Source: Caulobacteraceae bacterium (GTDB lineage: Bacteria > Pseudomonadota > Alphaproteobacteria > Caulobacterales > Caulobacteraceae). From it: DNA of 6,871 nt. Numbering within the stretch: position 1 is the stretch's first letter; each line of letters starts with the position of its first letter. Both the position numbers and the translations under genes were made by a program. Of the stretch, positions 1 through 3,633 are shown piece by piece. The stretch lies in assembly GCA_020852035.1 (NCBI GenBank), contig JADZBR010000104.1, forward strand, positions 1 to 6,871, written 5' to 3'. The notes beneath the pieces are model-generated. The model saw only the letters and a program-made list of their open reading frames with translations, was not told where the DNA came from and searched no databases.

Positions 1-61
1 ATAGCTCCTTCATGTCCGCCGGGCTGAACCGCCCGACCTGCTGACAAGAGGCTCCGGCGAT

Positions 62-79
62 CGCCTGCGGATGCAGGCG
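62..79 (-). terminator. Hairpin after the sigma-factor operon, possible terminator
   Basis: A perfect 7-bp inverted repeat (CGCCTGC / GCAGGCG) with a 4-base loop lies 25 bases downstream of the stop codon of the last gene in the left operon (read on the minus strand). Position and GC-rich stem suit an intrinsic terminator, but no T-run follows the stem on either strand, so it could equally be an mRNA-stabilising hairpin or a Rho-assisted end. The stem is seen directly; the terminator role is inference. Confidence 0.35.
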
Positions 80-104
80 GTTGCATGAAATGATCGTAAC
101 CTTG

Positions 105-392
105 TTACGCCGTCCGCCGGCGGGCGAACACGGCGGCCAGCACGCCGATCGAGGCCGCGCCGATCGCTATGGCCATCGCCTGGCTCGCCTCGCCGAGGCC
201 GGCCTCGACCAGCGGCGCGAAACTCCACGCCGCCACGCCCGCCGCCAGCGACCAGGCGGTGATCGCGACCAGCCGCCAGAGCGCCTGGCGCCGCGAAAGC
301 CGCAGCCTCACCTCGGCGACGAACACCGGGTCAGCGGCCGGCGCCTCGGTCGCCGCCCAGAAGGCCGCCAGCTTGTCTTCGGCGTCACTCAT
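105..392 (-). CDS. Small two-span membrane protein, candidate anti-sigma factor
   Basis: This is a 95-aa protein. Residues 1-37 are polar and presumably cytoplasmic (acidic start, then DPVFVAEVRLRLSRR). Two hydrophobic segments follow, about 38-58 and 70-90, and it ends in RRRTA, which suggests both ends are inside the cell. It lacks the HxxxCxxC zinc-binding anti-sigma motif. The ATG at 392 overlaps the end of the ECF sigma gene by 8 bases and has GGAG seven bases upstream. A longer reading to 440 would lie within the sigma gene and has no better start. Placement right after an ECF sigma gene, small size and membrane anchoring suggest it binds or restrains that sigma factor. That role is inferred from context, not from a recognised domain. 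It could instead be an accessory membrane protein, with the upstream three-span protein as the true regulator. Confidence 0.8.
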   Translation of the reverse strand: MSDAEDKLAAFWAATEAPAADPVFVAEVRLRLSRRQALWRLVAITAWSLAAGVAAWSFAPLVEAGLGEASQAMAIAIGAASIGVLAAVFARRRTA

Positions 393-918
393 GGCCGGTC
401 TCCAGCCGGGCGAGCAGCCTGGCGCGCCCGCGTTCGACATAGGACTTCACCGTGCCCAGGGGCAAGCCGAGCGCGGTCGCCGCCTCGGTGTGCGAGAAGC
501 CGCCGGCCAGGCACAGGGCCACCGCCGCGCGCTGCTCGGGCGGCAGGGCCTGCATGGCGCCCGCCAGACCCAGCCGGTCCTCGGCGCTGAGGCCGGCGGG
601 CGTTTCCGCCTCGGCCAGCCAGGCCGCATCGCGCGCGCCGGCCCGCGCCCGGCCGCGCCGCCAGGTGAGGCTCTTGCGGTAGGCGACGCCGCAAAGCCAG
701 CTGCGCACATTGTCGTCTCGCCGCATCGAGCCCAGCCGCTCCCAGGCCGCGATGAAGGTCTCCTGCGCCAGATCCTCGGCGTCGGCGGGGTGGGAGCAAA
801 CCCGCCGCAGGAACGAGCGCACCGCCTGCTGGTGGCGGGCCACCAACTGAGCGAAGGCGGCGGCCGAACCCTTCCTGGCCTGGACAACGAGCTCGCGGTC
901 GAGCCCGCCTTCGCTCAT
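385..918 (-). CDS. RNA polymerase sigma factor, ECF (sigma-70 group 4) family
   Basis: This 177-aa ECF sigma factor would direct RNA polymerase to a dedicated set of promoters. Region 2 spans about residues 20-90: a region 2.1/2.2 helix with DAEDLAQETFIAAW at 46-59, which contacts the polymerase clamp, then NVRSWLCGVAYRKSLTWRR at 70-88, where -10 melting residues lie. A short linker (about 91-114) leads to region 4 (about 115-172), with LPPEQR and the helix-turn-helix FSHTEAATALGLPLGTVKSYVERGRARL for -35 recognition. Length is normal and there is no SnoaL-like or other C-terminal extension. The ATG at 918 overlaps the stop of the upstream membrane-protein gene as ATGA, and no Shine-Dalgarno sequence precedes it, so translation probably depends on coupling. 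The next gene begins within its last codons. I cannot assign an ECF subgroup or regulon from the sequence alone. Confidence 0.95.
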   Translation of the reverse strand: MSEGGLDRELVVQARKGSAAAFAQLVARHQQAVRSFLRRVCSHPADAEDLAQETFIAAWERLGSMRRDDNVRSWLCGVAYRKSLTWRRGRARAGARDAAWLAEAETPAGLSAEDRLGLAGAMQALPPEQRAAVALCLAGGFSHTEAATALGLPLGTVKSYVERGRARLLARLETGHE

Positions 919-1316
919 CGCTTGAGGTCACGAAGCTTGACGAGGACGATGATCAGCGCGCCGATGGCGAAAATCCCCATGATGATCGCCACCATGACGA
1001 AGGCCCAGGCCGCTTCGGCGGGGCCGGCATAGGCCGCGAAGGAGAAGCCGGCGCAGAGCGCCAGGAAGGTGGCCATGCTCCACAGCTCGTTGTAGCGCCC
1101 GCTCGAGTTGGTGGAGTTCAACCCCCACGGATCGGCCATCTGCGCCATGACGCGGGTCAGCTCGGGCGGCGGCTCCGCGCCCTTCTGGGCGTAGACCTTG
1201 AGCAGGTCGATGGCGTCACGCCGGCGGCGGTGGTCGATCCACATGCCGTAGACGCCCATGCCCATCCCGAAGATCGGGAAGATGATCCACCAGAAATGCC
1301 TGAACAGGTCTTCCAT
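915..1316 (-). CDS. Three-span membrane protein at the head of the ECF sigma operon
   Basis: This is a 133-aa protein. It has a hydrophobic N-terminal segment (about 8-26, aromatic- and Met-rich), then a basic stretch HRRRR at 29-33 and a soluble central part at about 34-78. That part is helical-looking to residue 62, with a Pro-rich PPPEL, and ends in an Asn/Ser-rich stretch. Two more membrane segments follow (about 79-97 and 103-126), and the tail is KLRDLKR. There is no cleavable signal peptide and no catalytic motif I recognise. GGGAG lies 11 bases before the ATG, a rather long spacing. Its stop overlaps the ECF sigma start by 4 bases, so the pair is translationally coupled. It resembles small membrane proteins seen beside ECF sigma genes in alphaproteobacteria, possibly the DUF6249-type group, but that family name is from memory. 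A role as sensor or partner of the sigma/anti-sigma pair is inference. Confidence 0.88.
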   Translation of the reverse strand: MEDLFRHFWWIIFPIFGMGMGVYGMWIDHRRRRDAIDLLKVYAQKGAEPPPELTRVMAQMADPWGLNSTNSSGRYNELWSMATFLALCAGFSFAAYAGPAEAAWAFVMVAIIMGIFAIGALIIVLVKLRDLKR

Positions 1317-1336
1317 GACCTTGACGTCTCCCAGTC

Positions 1337-1360
1337 GAACCGGAAGCCCCCGGCTCGTTC
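1337..1360 (-). promoter_or_regulatory. Possible ECF-type promoter before the sigma operon
   Basis: On the minus strand GAAC is followed after 16 bases by GTTC, ending 20 bases before the start codon of the operon's first gene. The pattern is close to the GGAAC-N16/17-GTT promoter type read by many alphaproteobacterial ECF factors, which would suggest autoregulation. Against this, the first base of GGAAC is A here, the motif is short enough to arise by chance, and the inferred transcript start would fall on the ribosome binding site. It may be only a small inverted repeat. Confidence 0.2.
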
Positions 1361-1424
1361 TGACCTTAGTCGCCGCCGCGGCCGTCCTTGGATGCGGGGT
1401 GGCGAGAAAATACTGCGAACCGCG

Positions 1425-1454
1425 TCTCTAGCCAGCCAGCGTTCTCGGCGTCCA
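1425..1454 (-). promoter_or_regulatory. Possible housekeeping promoter before the sigma operon
   Basis: Minus-strand TGGACGC followed after 15 bases by GCTAGAGA resembles the Caulobacter housekeeping consensus TTGACGS-N10-14-GCTANAWC. The -35 matches 6 of 7; the -10 fails at its last two positions, and the spacer is one base too long. It would give a leader of about 100 bases before the operon. This is consensus matching by eye. Confidence 0.3.
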
Positions 1455-1479
1455 ACCGCTCGGTCGTAGGGCGCGGGCA

Positions 1480-1563
1480 AGGCCCTGCGTCCCCATGGGC
1501 CTGGCTTCGCCAGCCTGAGGGCAGGCTCCGAGACACCCGCTTCGCGGGCCCTCAGGATGACGG
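1480..1563. repeat. Palindromic intergenic repeat (REP-like) with nested hairpins
   Basis: Three inverted repeats are packed together. CTGGC-TTC-GCCAG at 1501-1513 and CCCGC-TTC-GCGGG at 1536-1548 are both 5-bp stems with the same TTC loop. The perfect 9-bp pair CCTGAGGGC (1514-1522) and GCCCTCAGG (1548-1556) encloses the second hairpin. The edge reading CCTCAGGATGACGGG, and its complement, is a style I recall from dispersed intergenic repeats in Caulobacterales and related genomes. The outer limits are estimated; only 1501-1556 is defined by base pairing. No transposase or target duplication is visible. It may also end transcripts from the cyclophilin operon. Confidence 0.6.
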
Positions 1564-1671
1564 GATCTGCAGAAAGACCTTCGCCAGCGCCGCGAGGCAA
1601 GCCTCGATGTGTTCCAGCGTGTGGTAGCGGCGCCGGGGCTCGCGATAGCGCGCGGCGAGGCGCGGGGTCAT
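1552..1671 (-). pseudogene. 5' remnant of an HD-superfamily metal-dependent phosphohydrolase gene
   Basis: An open frame of 39 codons starts at ATG 1671, six bases after the stop of the cytosolic cyclophilin gene, with GAGG four bases before the ATG. It encodes LAARYREPRRRYHTLEHIEA near its start. This matches the YxEPHRxYHTLxHI signature of the predicted HD-superfamily phosphohydrolases (COG4339-type, usually about 190-210 aa), in which the YH and EH histidines belong to the metal site. The similarity stops at about residue 34. The last codons run into the palindromic repeat, and the frame ends at TGA inside it. I found no later HD or C-terminal segment of this family in any minus-strand frame down to 1317. 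The fragment lacks most of the metal site and is unlikely to be active. Family assignment is by remembered motif; truncation is seen directly. Confidence 0.6.
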
Positions 1672-1677
1672 GGCGCC

Positions 1678-2145
1678 TCAGGCGTCCGCGCCGACCCGCG
1701 CCTTGACGATCTTGCCCGGCTGGCGGGGCGGCTCGCCCTTCGGCAGGGCGTCGACATGCTCCATGCCCTCGGTCACCTCGCCCCAGACGGTGTACTGGCC
1801 GTCGAGGAAGGTGGCGTCGTCGAAGCAGATGAAGAACTGGCTGTTGGCCGAGTTCGGGTTCGAGGTCCGCGCCATCGAGCAGACGCCGCGCACGTGCGGC
1901 TCGCGCGAGAACTCGGCCTGCAGGTCCGGCCGCTGGGAGCCGCCGGTGCCGGTGCCGGTCGGGTCGCCGCCCTGGGCCATGAAGCCGGGGATCACCCGGT
2001 GGAAGACCACGCCGTCGTAGAACCCTTCGCGGGCCAGTTCCTTGATGCGCTCCACGTGGCCGGGCGCGAGGTCGGGGCGCAGGCGGATGACGACATCGCC
2101 GCCCTCCAACTGGAAGACCAGGGTGTTTTCGGGATCGTCGGCCAT
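1678..2145 (-). CDS. ppiB: Cytosolic peptidyl-prolyl cis-trans isomerase, cyclophilin type
   Basis: This 155-aa single-domain cyclophilin catalyses cis-trans isomerisation of Xaa-Pro bonds during protein folding. No signal peptide is present, so it is cytosolic. Cyclophilin motifs run in order: FYDGVVFHRVIPGFMAQGGD at about 42-61 holds the catalytic Arg (FHR, residue 50) and hydrophobic pocket Phe55 and Gln58. NSANSQFFI at about 98-106 supplies Gln103 and Phe105. FLDGQYTVWGEV at about 113-124 has Phe in place of the eukaryotic active-site Trp and Tyr in place of the usual His, both common in bacterial forms. Two adjacent ATG codons (2148 and 2145) overlap the stop of the exported paralogue. 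GGAAG lies 4 bases before the first and 7 before the second, so I chose the second. It is the last intact gene of the coaD-cyclophilin run. Confidence 0.95.
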   Translation of the reverse strand: MADDPENTLVFQLEGGDVVIRLRPDLAPGHVERIKELAREGFYDGVVFHRVIPGFMAQGGDPTGTGTGGSQRPDLQAEFSREPHVRGVCSMARTSNPNSANSQFFICFDDATFLDGQYTVWGEVTEGMEHVDALPKGEPPRQPGKIVKARVGADA

Positions 2146-2981
2146 CATTTCACTTCCGTTGGAATGTCCAGGTCGCAGACCGAGAAGTCGGCGCCCTTGG
2201 CGGCGCGCACGCGCTCCACCTCGGCGGCGAACCAGGGGCTGCGGGTGTCAACCACGCGAACGCTCGGGCGTTCCTTGGCGGGGATATCGGCCAGCACGCG
2301 GACCTTCAGCATCTGGTCCATCGGCTCGGCCACCGGCTCGCCGGTCTTGATCGCGCGCACCACGTCGAGGCCCGAGATCACCCGTCCGAAGGCGGTGTAG
2401 CGCTTGTCCAGCGAGGGATAAGCCTGCCGCATCAGGAAGAACTGGCTGTTGGCGCTGTTCTCCTCATTGCCGCGCGCCATGCCCAGCACGCCGGGGCAGA
2501 AGAGCCCCCAGGCCGAGACCTTGCCGTCGGCGGTCATCACCATCATCGCCGGGTTCTGGCTCATCGCCGGCATCGGGCCGACGAAGCCCGCCTCGCCGCC
2601 GGTCGGCTTGGCGACGGCGGTAAAGGCGGAGTCCGCGCCACGGCGGAAGGTGAACTCGGCGGCGAGGTCGGGCTTGTCGGAGCCGCCCTGGCCGCTGTCC
2701 TGCGGGTCGCCGGTCTGGGCCATGAACTGGTCGATGACGCGGAAGAACTTGCGGCCGTCGTAGAGGCCGGCGCGGGTCAGCTCGCGCAGGCGGGTCACGT
2801 GGTTCGGCGCGGCCTCGGGGATCATCTCGACGATCACCCGACCCTTGTTGGTGTCGATCACCAGCACATTCTGCGGGTCGGGCGTGCGCCAGTCGGCGGC
2901 GGCCGGCCGGGTGGCCTGGCTTACGGCGGGCCCGACGAGAGCCGTGGCCAGCGCGCCGGCGATCAGGGCTGTCTTGAACAT
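2145..2981 (-). CDS. Exported peptidyl-prolyl cis-trans isomerase, cyclophilin type
   Basis: This is a 278-aa cyclophilin with an N-terminal signal peptide (MFK, then a hydrophobic run at 5-19, probable cleavage after SQA at about 23), so it acts in the periplasm on folding envelope proteins. The cyclophilin core starts at about 38 (VLVIDTNKGRVIVEM). Catalytic Arg81 and Phe86 lie in FFRVIDQFMAQTGDP, and Gln180 and Phe182 in NSANSQFFLM. Leu191 and Tyr195 occupy the usual Trp and His positions. Relative to the cytosolic paralogue next door it carries about 44 extra residues between 113 and 163, rich in Met, Gly and Pro, and a C-terminal extension of about 45 residues. It has only two cysteines, Cys162 and Cys269. 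An AGGAAGG box precedes the ATG. coaD ends 38 bases upstream, and its own stop overlaps the start of the cytosolic paralogue. Confidence 0.93.
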   Translation of the reverse strand: MFKTALIAGALATALVGPAVSQATRPAAADWRTPDPQNVLVIDTNKGRVIVEMIPEAAPNHVTRLRELTRAGLYDGRKFFRVIDQFMAQTGDPQDSGQGGSDKPDLAAEFTFRRGADSAFTAVAKPTGGEAGFVGPMPAMSQNPAMMVMTADGKVSAWGLFCPGVLGMARGNEENSANSQFFLMRQAYPSLDKRYTAFGRVISGLDVVRAIKTGEPVAEPMDQMLKVRVLADIPAKERPSVRVVDTRSPWFAAEVERVRAAKGADFSVCDLDIPTEVK

Positions 2982-3019
2982 GCGGCCTTCCTAGGCGGCG
3001 GGCGCGGCGGGCGCCAGCC

Positions 3020-3508
3020 TCACTTGCCGATCTTGGCGTGCAGGCGCTCCTGCACCCGCGGGCTGACGAACTTGGAGACATCGCCCCCGAGGATGGCGAT
3101 CTCACGCACCCAGCGCGAGGCGATCGGCAGGTGGCGCGGGTCGGCCATCAGGAAGACGGTCTCGATGTTGCGGTCGAGCTGCTGGTTCATCGCCGTCATC
3201 TGGAACTCGGTCTCGAAGTCGGCGACGGCGCGCAGGCCGCGGACGATGACGTTGGCGTTCACCTCGCGGGCATAGTGCATCAGCAGGCCCTCGAACGGCT
3301 GCACCACGATCTCGGTGGGGGTGTTGAGCGCCGCCATCTCGGCCTTGGCGATCTCCACGCGCTCGTCCAGCGAGAACATCGGCCCCTTGCCGGCGTTGAT
3401 CGCCACGCCCAGGACCAGCCGGTCGACCAGCTTCACCGCCCGGCCGATGATGTCGATGTGCCCGTTGTGCAGCGGGTCGAAGGTGCCCGGATAGAGACCG
3501 ATACGCAA
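3020..3508 (-). CDS. coaD: Phosphopantetheine adenylyltransferase
   Basis: CoaD transfers AMP from ATP to 4'-phosphopantetheine, giving dephospho-CoA, the penultimate step of coenzyme A synthesis in the cytosol. The nucleotidyltransferase signature GTFDPLHNGH at residues 8-17 includes the HxGH motif that binds ATP. Lys41 follows in INAGKGPMFSLDER, and VIVRGLRAVADFETE forms the family's phosphopantetheine/ATP contact region. The C-terminal SSTxVRE-like motif appears as IASRWVREIA, slightly divergent. With the TTG at 3508 the protein is 162 aa (start RIGLYPGTF), matching the usual 159-165 aa. GAGGGGGGAG lies just upstream. The ATG at 3556 would add 16 residues unlike the family and would overlap the leader hairpins, so I rejected it. 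The gene lies 125 bases after gyrA and 38 before the exported cyclophilin gene, probably in one transcript with both cyclophilins. Confidence 0.96.
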   Translation of the reverse strand: MRIGLYPGTFDPLHNGHIDIIGRAVKLVDRLVLGVAINAGKGPMFSLDERVEIAKAEMAALNTPTEIVVQPFEGLLMHYAREVNANVIVRGLRAVADFETEFQMTAMNQQLDRNIETVFLMADPRHLPIASRWVREIAILGGDVSKFVSPRVQERLHAKIGK

Positions 3509-3526
3509 AGCTCCCCCCTCGGGCGC

Positions 3527-3551
3527 AGAGCGGTCCGCTCTTTGGGACCGC
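3527..3551 (-). other. Mutually exclusive hairpins in the coaD leader
   Basis: Two inverted repeats share bases. One is AGAGCG/CGCTCT (3527-3532 with 3536-3541, 3-base loop). The other is a perfect 7-bp pair, GCGGTCC (3530-3536) with GGACCGC (3545-3551), with an 8-base loop. They cannot form together. On the minus strand they lie between the candidate promoter and the coaD ribosome binding site. The arrangement could be an attenuator-like leader or simple chance in GC-rich DNA; no T-run follows. Confidence 0.3.
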
Positions 3552-3556
3552 AACAC

Positions 3557-3585
3557 TTCCTAGCTTGGATCGCCGGGCGAGTCAG
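3557..3585 (-). promoter_or_regulatory. Candidate housekeeping promoter for coaD and the cyclophilins
   Basis: Minus-strand CTGACTC followed after 14 bases by GCTAGGAA fits the Caulobacter consensus TTGACGS-N10-14-GCTANAWC in spacing. The -35 matches 5 of 7, and the -10 keeps GCTA and one more base. Predicted transcription would start near 3550, about 42 bases before the TTG of coaD. The -35 overlaps a 10-bp perfect palindrome CAGGCGCCTG (3583-3592), which might be an operator or chance. Confidence 0.35.
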
Positions 3586-3633
3586 GCGCCTGCGACAGAC
3601 TGGAAATTCGAGAGGCCGACAGCCGGGCGTGGA

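Noticed and set aside
1..61. Possible gene start (minus strand ATG at 13, reading MKEL) or gene end at the left edge
   Set aside because: Only four codons are visible with no clear ribosome binding site; plus-strand frames close quickly. Too little sequence to support a gene.
393..440. Longer start at 440 for the small two-span protein
   Set aside because: It would place 48 more bases inside the ECF sigma gene; the ATG at 392 has a well-spaced GGAG and a typical overlap.
169..1032. A 287-codon plus-strand open frame opposite the sigma operon
   Set aside because: Antisense shadow of the ECF sigma and its partner gene; low-complexity Ala/Gly/Arg translation with no recognisable motif.
1157..1600. 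A 147-codon minus-strand frame across the repeat and the start of the membrane-protein gene
   Set aside because: It reads through the palindromic repeat and out of frame into the membrane-protein gene; Arg/Pro-rich with no family resemblance.
3509..3556. Longer coaD start at ATG 3556 (178 aa)
   Set aside because: The extra 16 residues do not fit the family, overlap the leader hairpins and lack a ribosome binding site, whereas the TTG at 3508 gives the standard length.
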